Below the pieces are notes generated by a model. That model saw nothing but the letters and a program-made list of their open reading frames with translations, was not told the DNA's origin and made no database searches. A program made the translations under genes and the position numbers. Below are positions 6,599 through 14,100 of a stretch of 19,879 bases of DNA, in pieces (position 1 is the first letter of the stretch; each line of letters begins with the position of its first letter). The stretch is from MADRE2 sp964397015 (GTDB lineage: Bacteria; Desulfobacterota; Desulfobacteria; Desulfobacterales; Desulfobacteraceae): the NCBI GenBank assembly GCA_964397015.1, contig CAYNHL010000067.1, positions 1 to 19,879 on the forward strand, written 5' to 3'.

Positions 6599-7444
6599 CT
6601 AATACTCCTTCGGAGTTTTCTCGATTTCCGCAAGGGTGAAAACAGGGCCGTCCTTGCACACCAGTTCACGGCCGATATTGCATCTTCCACACATGCCGAT
6701 TCCGCATTTCATCCTGTTTTCCAGTGACATGATGATCTGGTCGGGTTTATAGCCGAGTTTCTCAAGCGGCGGCATGGTAAACTTGATCATGATGGGCGGG
6801 CCGCATACTATGGCAAGGGTATCCTTGTCTGCCTCAGGAGCTTTCTGTTCCACGATGGTGGGAACGAAACCGGTGTTGTATTTCCAGTCAGGGTCGTCTG
6901 TTCCGTCCACGGTGATATGCATGTTTATGTCATCACGTTTTTCCCATTGGACCAGTTCATCCCGGTAAAGAAGCATGCCCGGATTCCTGGCTCCGTAAAC
7001 AACATGAATATCCTTGAATTTTGACCTGTTGGCAGGATCTAGCATATATACAATGGATGAACGTAACGTGGTAAAGGCAAAACCACCGCCAATGATCACC
7101 ACATTTTTGTTTTCAAGCGTTTCCCAGGGGTACCAGTTTCCCAAAGGGCCCCTGATTCCCATGATATCTCCTTTTTTCATGTTGTGCAGAAAAGAAGTGA
7201 CCACGCCGGTTTTAAAAACCGTAAACATGACAAATCCTTTTTCTGTTGGAGAAGATGCTATTCCGATGGGAATTTCGCCTTGTCCGGGTATGGACAGTTC
7301 TGCAAACTGGCCTGACCGGTATGCAAACTTTTTTTCATCATCTGGATTGAGGAAGACAAATTTAAATGTTTTCAATGTCTTGTCTTCAGTAGCCACCTGG
7401 ATATCATCAATGCGAACCGGGTAGGGTAAATAGGGATTTTCCAT
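6599..7444 (-). CDS. flxA: FAD/NAD(P)-binding oxidoreductase subunit FlxA (hydrogenase/sulfhydrogenase gamma type)
   Basis: FlxA is the predicted NAD(P)H entry point of the Flx-Hdr complex. The 281-residue protein is of the ferredoxin-NADP reductase family. An FAD-binding barrel covers about residues 5-105 (YRSGQFAELSIPG and GIASSP, 42-66). An NAD(P)-binding domain follows with GGGFAFTTLR (119-128) and CGPPIMI (214-220). A C-terminal [2Fe-2S] site is formed by Cys247, Cys252, Cys255 and Cys263 (KCGIGMCGRCNIG), as in dihydroorotate dehydrogenase B and sulfhydrogenase gamma subunits. A strong ribosome binding site (AAGGAGG) precedes the start, 11 nt after the flxB stop. It is the last gene of the operon. 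The same fold serves in anaerobic sulfite reductase AsrB, but the HdrA/FlxD context favours FlxA. Confidence 0.88.
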   Translation of the reverse strand: MENPYLPYPVRIDDIQVATEDKTLKTFKFVFLNPDDEKKFAYRSGQFAELSIPGQGEIPIGIASSPTEKGFVMFTVFKTGVVTSFLHNMKKGDIMGIRGPLGNWYPWETLENKNVVIIGGGFAFTTLRSSIVYMLDPANRSKFKDIHVVYGARNPGMLLYRDELVQWEKRDDINMHITVDGTDDPDWKYNTGFVPTIVEQKAPEADKDTLAIVCGPPIMIKFTMPPLEKLGYKPDQIIMSLENRMKCGIGMCGRCNIGRELVCKDGPVFTLAEIEKTPKEY

Positions 7445-7455
7445 GTGCTGCCTCC

Positions 7456-8523
7456 TTAAGCCCGCTCTTTTTGTTTTTCATAGGCATTCATCAAATTACA
7501 CACCTCACGAATGTCAATATTAACCGGACAGTGTCTGACGCAACGGCCGCACCCGACACACATGGTTCCCTGGTCGTACTTGTCCAGAAAATATTTTAAC
7601 TTGTGCATAAACCGCTGACGGACCCGCTGAACTTTTTCTCCCCTCGGGTTATGGCCGGAGGCATGGTGGGTGAACAACGAAGACATGCATGTATCCCAGT
7701 TCCGCATTCTTACAGTCTGCTGGTGCTTGGTTTCGTCCTGAATGTCAAAACACCAGCAGGTCGGGCACACATAGGTGCAGGTGCCGCAGTTGATGCATGA
7801 AAAGGCGATGTCATCCCAGAAAGGGGCATCATAGAGATCAAGGACAGAAAACTTTTTCAGGTTGCTGGTGTCGATGCCTTTCGTGATTGCATTTTCTGCT
7901 GTCTGTTTCATTTCGGCGATCAGGTCCAAAGCCTTCTTTTCATCGGCTTGATCGGTGAATCCGCAGGCTTTGGCAAAGGCTTCTCCCTTGTCAGTCAGTA
8001 CCTTGCACAAAAATATGTCTTTTGTATCAACTAAAAGCAGGTCAAGGCCTTTTTCATCGAAAGGTCCGGAACCGGCAGTAGTCGAAAAATCATAAATTCC
8101 GGGCCGGTTGACTGCGAGCCCAACAAAAGTGGTGGCATCATAGGCATCGCACCAGTAAGGATCACGGTACTCCTGTGTATCGAAATTAAGCCTGACAAGT
8201 TCAACCGCCAGGGCATCGTAGGGACGGATGCCAATGACCGCACGGGGTGAATAATCGGCCTGGGCCCTTTTAAAAATATGGTGATCTGCATCGTTCTTGT
8301 CCTGGGATGCAGTCAGAAGCGGTTCGGTCTGAGGGAACAAAATAGATTTAAATGACAACACAGTATCACTGTAATCCATGTCAGGATACTCGTTGCTGTC
8401 GAGCTCCCTGATGACATGCAGGGGGGCTTTTTGGGTCTTTACCGGGCCAAAGAGCCTGAACTTCTTTCTTGCGGCATCAATCCCCGTTTCCCAGTCTGTT
8501 TTTTTAATTTCCAGTATTTTCAT
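7456..8523 (-). CDS. flxB: 4Fe-4S dicluster protein FlxB (hydrogenase/sulfhydrogenase beta type)
   Basis: This cytoplasmic electron-transfer subunit probably links FlxA to the rest of the complex. The 355-residue protein has an N-terminal domain with the IGIRPYDALAVEL segment (about 97-110) typical of HydB/AsrA-like proteins, then two ferredoxin-type cluster sites: Cys243, 246, 249, 253 (CINCGTCTYVCPTCWC) and Cys322, 325, 328, 332 (CVGCGRCVRHCP). Extra cysteines follow the first site (CPTCWC), and a SSLFTHHASGHNPRGEK segment lies between the sites, as in sulfhydrogenase beta subunits. It lies 15 nt after flxC and 11 nt before flxA, each with its own ribosome binding site. AsrA is an alternative family name; the neighbours argue for Flx. 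Confidence 0.87.
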   Translation of the reverse strand: MKILEIKKTDWETGIDAARKKFRLFGPVKTQKAPLHVIRELDSNEYPDMDYSDTVLSFKSILFPQTEPLLTASQDKNDADHHIFKRAQADYSPRAVIGIRPYDALAVELVRLNFDTQEYRDPYWCDAYDATTFVGLAVNRPGIYDFSTTAGSGPFDEKGLDLLLVDTKDIFLCKVLTDKGEAFAKACGFTDQADEKKALDLIAEMKQTAENAITKGIDTSNLKKFSVLDLYDAPFWDDIAFSCINCGTCTYVCPTCWCFDIQDETKHQQTVRMRNWDTCMSSLFTHHASGHNPRGEKVQRVRQRFMHKLKYFLDKYDQGTMCVGCGRCVRHCPVNIDIREVCNLMNAYEKQKERA

Positions 8524-8538
8524 AGGATTGTCCTTTAT

Positions 8539-9486
8539 TTACTTGATAAATTCATCAGGATCATCCGGATTGAACACATCCAGGGCAGGGCGGCGTTCCG
8601 GGTCGAGCCCGGCCTCCCATCCAAACATTTCAAATGCATCCTTGTTCAGTTTCCGGGTAAACAGTCGAACATCGATATTCATGGGGCAGGCTTCGACACA
8701 GGCTCCGCAGTCCGTACACCTGCCTGCACAGTGAAATGCCCGCAGAAAATGAAAGGTATCGATATCGGTCTTGTTCTGCCCTTTGCCAACCCACTGGGGT
8801 TTGGATTCATCCACAAAGCAGGTGGGACAGTAGCATAAGGGGCAGGCATTGCGGCAGGCATAGCACCTGATGCAGTTTTTTGTCAAATCATTGAACAAAG
8901 CACTTTTTTCCGCCATGGGCAGTTCTTCGATCCTGCGTACATCGTCAAACGGATCATCGAGTGTCTGTTCTTCTACAAGTTCTGCTGCCAGGTGATCGTA
9001 AATCACGGGGTTCCTGTGCATACAGCGCCGGCAGTTGTCTTTGAGATAATCATTTTTGGACAGTGAATGTTCACCCGTTTGAGTTTTTATGGTCAACAGA
9101 TCGTCTTTTTCTGAAAAGCCTGTGATTTCGGCATCAAACTTTTCTGATATTTTTACCCTGTCCACCATGCCCTTACAGGGGACACCTATAATAACGATGT
9201 TATCCCTTGTCACCTGGTTTTCGACAATGTGTGTTACGATATTTCTTGTATCACATCCCTTTGCAACCACCCCGATTTTGCCTTTGTGTCCTCTAACGTA
9301 GTTGGCAAGGTTCAGGCTGCAAACTGAATTGAATACAAGTTTTTCAGCATCGGTTTCTGATTGTATGATAACAGGACGGGACGTCATGGGAATGCTTCCT
9401 TGCTCAAACCCGATAACTTTTTCAACCGCCTGGGAGGACAAAAGCTCCTGGGCGATCTTCCTGATTTTTTCAGTTAAGGTATCCAT
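8539..9486 (-). CDS. flxC: 4Fe-4S dicluster electron-transfer protein FlxC
   Basis: This is the third subunit of the Flx part, probably passing electrons between FlxB and FlxD/HdrA. The 315-residue protein has an N-terminal domain resembling F420-hydrogenase beta/HdrA-associated proteins, with VVAKGCDTRNIV (73-84) and a CRRCMHRNP motif (152-160). Two ferredoxin sites follow: Cys205, 208, 211, 215 (CIRCYACRNACPLCYCPTC) and Cys257, 260, 263, 267 (CTDCGACVEACP). Both sites keep all ligands. It starts 11 nt after the flxD stop; the ribosome binding site (AAAAGGGTG) is modest. All its cysteine codons are true cysteines: no in-frame TGA was found here. Confidence 0.83.
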   Translation of the reverse strand: MDTLTEKIRKIAQELLSSQAVEKVIGFEQGSIPMTSRPVIIQSETDAEKLVFNSVCSLNLANYVRGHKGKIGVVAKGCDTRNIVTHIVENQVTRDNIVIIGVPCKGMVDRVKISEKFDAEITGFSEKDDLLTIKTQTGEHSLSKNDYLKDNCRRCMHRNPVIYDHLAAELVEEQTLDDPFDDVRRIEELPMAEKSALFNDLTKNCIRCYACRNACPLCYCPTCFVDESKPQWVGKGQNKTDIDTFHFLRAFHCAGRCTDCGACVEACPMNIDVRLFTRKLNKDAFEMFGWEAGLDPERRPALDVFNPDDPDEFIK

Positions 9487-9497
9487 ATAACACCCTT

Positions 9498-9920
9498 TTA
9501 ATTATATATCTTTTTCAGTTTGGTATTCGGACCCAGTGCCCTGACCTTGTCTGTGATTTCCTTGACAACATCGACAAACTTGGTGGCCTCTGCTGATGAA
9601 ATCCATGAAAAATGGACACGGTCTCTTTCAATTCCCATATGTTCAAGCAAATTGCCCATGAGTGCAAATTTTCTTCTGGCATAATAATTACCATCCAGGT
9701 AATGACATTCACCCGGATGTCAGCCGGACACCCATACGGCATCCGCCCCTTCTCTCAAGGCGGACAATATGAATTTCGGGCTCATCCTGCCTGAACACGG
9801 AATCCGGATTACCCGGATATCAGCCGGGTATTCCAGCCGGCTCACACCGGCCAGGTCCGCAGCACCGTAGCTGCACCAGTTGCATAAAAAACTGACAATT
9901 TTAATATTCTGATCACTCAT
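9498..9920 (-). CDS. flxD: FlxD/MvhD-type electron-transfer protein, selenocysteine at residue 67
   Basis: MvhD-type proteins carry a [2Fe-2S] cluster and pass electrons into HdrA. The gene reads through an in-frame TGA at 9722-9720, giving 140 residues with Sec67. Before the TGA are FLCNWCSYGAADLAG (Cys13, Cys16) and IPCSGRM (Cys42); directly after it comes HPGECHYLDGNYYARRK, in short the G-[C/U]-HPG-[D/E]-CHY motif of the family, with Sec at a conserved cysteine. The reading frame stays open and family-like to TAA 9498. The start at 9920 is set by AAAGGAG 10 nt upstream; the longer frame from 9989 would lie in hdrA. The delta subunit of some methanogen hydrogenases (VhuD) is a known selenoprotein. 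An uninformed annotation would split this gene or cut it at residue 66. Confidence 0.9.
9687..9722 (-). promoter_or_regulatory. Candidate bacterial SECIS hairpin of flxD
   Basis: After the Sec TGA (9722-9720) two alternative hairpins can form. One starts immediately: 9719-9711 pairs with 9700-9692 (CATCCGGGT/ACCTGGATG, one wobble) around a 10-nt loop. The other starts 16 nt downstream: 9703-9698 pairs with 9692-9687 (ATTACC/GGTAAT) around TGGAT, placing its loop 22 nt after the UGA. The second has the spacing seen at the other two Sec sites in this window. Bacterial SECIS elements are known to lie within the coding sequence just after the UGA. Confidence 0.65.
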
Positions 9921-9936
9921 TTTTATGGTATCTCCT

Positions 9937-12900
9937 TTATACGACTTCATCCAGGGCAAATATCTGTGACAAAATCTGATTGTTATCAAATCCTCTTAAA
10001 TGCAGTGCTCCTGAACGGCAGGAAGCCACGCACAGGCCGCAACCCTTGCACAATACAGGATTGATATCAGCTTTTCCCGCAAAGCGGCCCTCATTCTGGA
10101 ATGAAGGTGCTGAATAGGGGCAGATGGAAACACATACCCCGCATGAACTGCAGTTTTCAAAATCAACCGTGGCAATGGTGCCGCTGGTAAAAAGGCTGTC
10201 TTTCTTGGCCAGCAGTGTCAAGGCTCTGGATGCTGCCGCCCGGCCCTGCGTAATGGCTTCGTTTATGGGTTTTGGATAATGTCCTGATCCGCAGATATAC
10301 ACACCGTCCGTCGAGAACTCCGCCGGTCCGAGCTTGGCATGCTTTTCAACAAAGAAGCCCTCGTCATTGAGCGGTACCTTGAAGAAGTTGGCCAGTTTTT
10401 CATCCCGCCTCGGCACCAGCGCCGTTGCAAGGGTCAACAGGTCGGCTTCGATCTCAAGTGGTTTTCCAAGGACATGATCCGTGATCCTGATCAGTACATT
10501 GTCGGCTGTTGTTTCAACAACCGGTTTGTTTTCCAGGGAGTAACGGATAAAAATAACGCCGATTTCCCTGGCTTTCTTGTATAAAAGCTCCCGTTCACCG
10601 TATGTTCTGATATCCCGGTAGAGAATGAACACATCGGTTTCCGGTTTCCTTGTTTTAAGCTCGATGGCGCTTTCAATGGAATGGGTGCAGCATACCCTGG
10701 AACAATAGGGTCTTTCAGGTTCCCTTGAACCGACACATTGTATGAAGACCGCTGTCTGCACGTCATTGAGTCTGCTGTCATTTTCCATGAACATCCTGTC
10801 CAGATCAAGGCTTTTGACAATACGGTCATCTTTGCCAAACCCATATTCATCAGGGTCAAATCCAGTGGCGCCGGTAGCTATGACAGCAGCCCCGTACTCA
10901 AGTTCAAAGGGCTCACCGTTTTTGGTCAAACTGGATTTGAAATTTCCGACAAACCCGTCAACACTTTCAAGGGCAGTCTGGCAGTGAACAACGATTTTTT
11001 CGTTCTGCTCAACAGACTGGATAAGCTTTTCCAGTTTTTCCTGGACCAGCTCTCCTTTTGCACTTTTATAAATTTTTCTGGCTTCCCCGCCCAAAACAGC
11101 CTGCTTTTCAATGACATGGGTTTCATATCCCTGGGATGCCAGGCTTTTGGCAGCGGTCAAGCCGGCCAGGCCGCCTCCGATGACAAGGACACGGTCATTG
11201 ACATTGATTTTTTCTTCTGCCAGGGGTTCGGCCAGGGCAGATTTAGCAACGGCCATTCTAACCAGGTCCATTGCTTTCTGGGTGGCAGCCTCCGGATTGT
11301 TTTTATGGACCCAGGAATTGTGATTCCTGATATTGGTCATTTCAAAGAGGTATTTGTTCAGTCCGGAATTGCTCAAAGTTTCCTGGAACAAAGGTTCATG
11401 GGTTTTGGGAGTACAGGCAGCCACCACTATCCGGTTGAGATTTTTTTCCCTGATAAACTCGACCATTTTATCCTGCGCATCCTGGCTGCAGGCATACATG
11501 GGCTCAAATGCAAATTCGACATAGGGAAGGGTTTTTGCGTATTCAGTCACTGCTTCACAATCCACCACGCCTTTGATATTGGAACCGCAGTCACAGATAA
11601 ACACACCGATTCTGGGGCGCTCTCCCTGGACATTGATCTGAGGTATCTTTTCAGGCACCCTGGTCAAAGAATTCCGGGCCGAACTCAAAGCGTCTCCGGC
11701 AGCAGAGGCCGCGGCGCTTGCATCGAGAACGGATTCCGGAATATCCTTGGGATTGTTGAACACGCCGGCTATGTAGATGCCGTCCCGTGAGGTGGACACA
11801 GGTTCAAATGAGTCTGTGACGGCAAACCCGCTGTCGGACAGATCGATTCCCACTTTTCTTGCAAATTCCCTTGTTTCCTGGGGAATTTCGAGTCCGACGG
11901 ACAAGACAACCATGTCATATGTGTCTGAGACCATCTGTCCAAATTCATCGACATAATTGATATTGAGATCCAGGGTATCTGAATCCTCGGTCACGCTGTG
12001 CACCCTGGACCGGATAAAATTGATGCCGTACTTGTTCTTGGCGTTCTCGTAAAATTTTTCAAACTCCTTGCCGGGGGTCCTCATGTCCATGAAAAAAATG
12101 GAGCATTCAAGGTCATCGCCGGCATGCTCCTTTGCAATGATGGCCTCCTTGATGGCATACATGCAGCACACAGAGGAACAATACCCGNNNNNNNNNNTTT
12201 TCAGCAAGCAGTTTGTCCTTTTTTTTCTTCGGGTTTGCAGGAAGCTTGGGAAGGGTTGTCACATGTCCCGATGTCGGTCCGGTGGCGGAAAGAATCCGTT
12301 CAAACTCCATGGAAGTGATCACGTTTTCATAATCCGAATACTGGTAATTATCGAATCTGGACGGATCAAAAGGTTTGAACCCCGGAGCGAAGATGACTGA
12401 ACCCGCATTAATGCTCAGCCGTGATTCGGTCTGGTTGTATTCAATGGCATTGGCGGGGCAGACCTCTTCACAGGTGCCGCATTTATCCTTGGTCAGCTTC
12501 AGGCAGATGTCAGGGTCGATGCAGTACTTGAGGGGCACTGCCTGGGGATACTCGACATATACAGCCTTTCTCTGGGAAAGACCCGCATTGTATCCGTCAT
12601 CTGTTTTACCGGGGCATTTTTCACTGCATGCCCCGCAGCCTATACAAAGATCTTCATTTATATATCTGGGTTTTTTGAGGATATCCAGCTGAAAATTTCC
12701 TTTTTCACCCTTGATATCCTGTACTTCGGAAAGAGTTAACAGTTCGATGTTAAGGTGCCGGCCGACCTCGACCAGTGTTGGAGAGATAATTCACATGGCA
12801 CAGTCATTGGTCGGAAAGGTCTTGTCCAGCTGGGCCATGGCCCCGCCTATGGAAGGCCCTTTTTCAATCAGGTATACATAATAACCCGAATTGGCCAGAT

Positions 12901-12970
12901 CCAGAGCAGACAGCATTCCGGAAATCCCACCGCCGATAACGGCCACAGAACCGGTTATGTTATTATTCAT
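9937..12970 (-). CDS. hdrA: HdrA, tandem form, selenocysteine at residue 60 (interrupted by scaffold gap)
   Basis: HdrA holds the FAD that bifurcates electrons in heterodisulfide reductase complexes. This protein has about 1007 readable residues plus a gap. It opens with an FAD motif (VIGGGISG, 11-18), then FPTNDCAM followed by an in-frame TGA (12793-12791) read as Sec60 and IISPTLVEVGRHLN. Ferredoxin sites follow (Cys109-119 and Cys164-171). After the gap comes GYCSSVCCMYAIKEA, the unusual cluster site. A second, complete HdrA unit follows: the N-terminal CDCGSNIKG domain, a second FAD domain (VIGGGLAGLTAAKSL) without the NDCAM motif, QCVGSREPERPYCSRVCC, and two C-terminal ferredoxin sites (CSSCGVCVSICP, CKGCGLCVASC). 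AAGGAG 10 nt upstream supports ATG 12970. The two halves are in one frame if the true gap length is a multiple of three. Sec at this HdrA position is known from some methanogens. Confidence 0.9.
12188..12197. other. Scaffold gap (10 N) inside hdrA
   Basis: Ten N interrupt hdrA. The flanking hdrA frames are offset by one with ten bases and agree only if the missing length is a multiple of three. HdrA proteins normally have an xxQCVGSRD-type segment just before GYCSSVCC; it is absent on both sides, so it most likely lies in the gap. The codons just before the gap (minus strand) contain an A-rich run reading PKKKKDKLLAE, which may be a low-quality contig end. Confidence 0.95.
12758..12793 (-). 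promoter_or_regulatory. Candidate bacterial SECIS hairpin of hdrA
   Basis: Fifteen nt after the Sec TGA, CTGGTCG (12775-12769) pairs with CGGCCGG (12764-12758), seven pairs including two wobbles, around the loop AGGT. The loop resembles the AGGUCU apical loop of the E. coli fdhF SECIS element and begins 22 nt after the UGA. Confidence 0.65.
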
Positions 12971-13042
12971 ACGTTAAAATCTCCTTGATAATTTAAATTC
13001 AATTGTGTCATATCTTCAGATACATCGGTCAGGACGAAATCC

Positions 13043-13070
13043 TTGATATGGCTTATGTTTATGTTAAATA
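13043..13070 (+). promoter_or_regulatory. Possible promoter of miaA
   Basis: TTGATA (13043-13048) is followed after 16 nt by TAAATA (13065-13070), about 60 nt upstream of the miaA ATG. It would face and overlap the hdrA promoter region. The match is moderate in an AT-rich stretch, so it is a weak prediction. Confidence 0.35.
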
Positions 13071-13082
13071 AAGTTTATGTTA
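13057..13082. repeat. Direct repeat of a 10-mer at the hdrA promoter
   Basis: GTTTATGTTA occurs at 13057-13066 and again at 13073-13082, a spacing of 16 nt; on the hdrA strand each reads TAACATAAAC. The first-read copy overlaps the -10 box of the hdrA promoter and the second lies in the early transcribed region. This is a plausible operator for a regulator binding one face of the helix at 1.5 turns, but AT-rich sequence makes chance repeats more likely. Confidence 0.45.
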
Positions 13083-13108
13083 TAGTGTGATACAATCTTT
13101 TTTGTCAA
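13079..13108 (-). promoter_or_regulatory. Sigma70-like promoter of the hdrA-flxDCBA operon
   Basis: On the minus strand TTGACA (13108-13103) is followed after 18 nt by TATAAC (13084-13079). The transcript would start about 100 nt before the hdrA ATG. No other promoter of comparable quality is visible before flxA, and gene spacings of 11-16 nt support a single operon. Confidence 0.7.
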
Positions 13109-13129
13109 TAGATACACAAAAGAATCAAT

Positions 13130-14047
13130 ATGATCAAGAAAAAAGTAGTGGTTGTCTGCGGTCCCACCGGCATAGGAAAAACCTCGTTTGCAATCAGGCT
13201 TGCAAGAAGTCTGAACGGTGAAATTATCGGGGCGGACTCCATGCAGATCTACAAATACATGGATATTGGAACAGCAAAACCTGATCCCAAAGAACAGCGA
13301 ATGGCAAGACATCACATGATTGACATCGTGACTCCGGACCAGGAATTCGACGCCGGGATGTATGCCCGCATGGCATCCGGTATTATTCAGGACCTCGATG
13401 AAAGGCAGGTTGTGCCCATTGTGGCCGGAGGCACCGGGCTTTATATCAAGGCTTTGCTGTACGGTTTGTTCAGGACCCGCCCGGTGGACAAAAAAACAGT
13501 GTTGGATCTTGAAAAAGAACTGGCCGCCCATGGTCCCCAAAGACTTCATGAACGTTTGCAACGCCTTGACTCCCTGGCGGCAGCCACCCTTCACCCCAAT
13601 GACGGTTTCAGGATAATCCGTGCTATCGAGACCTTTTTATCCACAGGCAGCTCGATTGTATCCCTGCAGAAAAGCCACCGGTTCGGGACCATGAATTTTA
13701 ACGCCCTTAAAATCGGCCTGGCAATGGACCGGGACCGATTGTACCGGCGGATCAATCAGCGGGTGGATCTCATGATTGAAGCCGGACTGATCAAAGAAGT
13801 TCAAAATTTGATCGAATCCGGATACAGTCCGGATCTTAAATCCATGCAGTCCATAGGTTACAGGCATGCCTGCCTGTTTTTGTCAGGCAGGCTTGATTTT
13901 GATAACTTTGTTACAATGCTCAAACGTGACACCAGGCGGTATGCCAAGCGGCAGCTTACCTGGTTTAGACACCAGGACCAGTTCCAATGGATGAAACCCG
14001 GTGACATCGACCATGGAGTAAGTGCTGTAAAAGAATTTTTGACATAA
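13130..14047 (+). CDS. miaA: tRNA dimethylallyltransferase (MiaA)
   Basis: MiaA transfers a dimethylallyl group to N6 of adenosine 37 in tRNAs that read codons starting with U, in the cytoplasm. The 305-residue protein has the P-loop GPTGIGKTS (11-19), ADSMQIYKYMDIGTAKP with the catalytic region (35-51), RHHMIDIVTPDQEFDAG, the GGTGLYIKALLYG motif (about residues 101-113), and the C-terminal YAKRQLTWFR motif that contacts tRNA. The length is normal. The ribosome binding site is weak (AAAGAA). It is divergent from hdrA and 53 nt upstream of the lipoprotein gene, with which it may be cotranscribed. Confidence 0.95.
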   Translation: MIKKKVVVVCGPTGIGKTSFAIRLARSLNGEIIGADSMQIYKYMDIGTAKPDPKEQRMARHHMIDIVTPDQEFDAGMYARMASGIIQDLDERQVVPIVAGGTGLYIKALLYGLFRTRPVDKKTVLDLEKELAAHGPQRLHERLQRLDSLAAATLHPNDGFRIIRAIETFLSTGSSIVSLQKSHRFGTMNFNALKIGLAMDRDRLYRRINQRVDLMIEAGLIKEVQNLIESGYSPDLKSMQSIGYRHACLFLSGRLDFDNFVTMLKRDTRRYAKRQLTWFRHQDQFQWMKPGDIDHGVSAVKEFLT

Positions 14048-14100
14048 TTCACTGGATTGACTATATAGGGGCTTTGTTTCAACTAAAGAACAGGCAGTTC

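Noticed and set aside
6599..8523. Anaerobic sulfite reductase AsrAB
   Set aside because: FlxA and FlxB resemble AsrB and AsrA in fold, but there is no AsrC, and the operon includes hdrA and flxD, which fits Flx-Hdr.
9515..9742. Separate small ORF after the flxD stop
   Set aside because: It is in another frame than flxD and has no family-like content; the flxD frame continues correctly after the Sec codon.
10738..11790. 350-codon open frame on the plus strand
   Set aside because: It lies fully antisense to hdrA, which has clear motifs; the frame shows no recognisable domain and no ribosome binding site, so it is a coding shadow.
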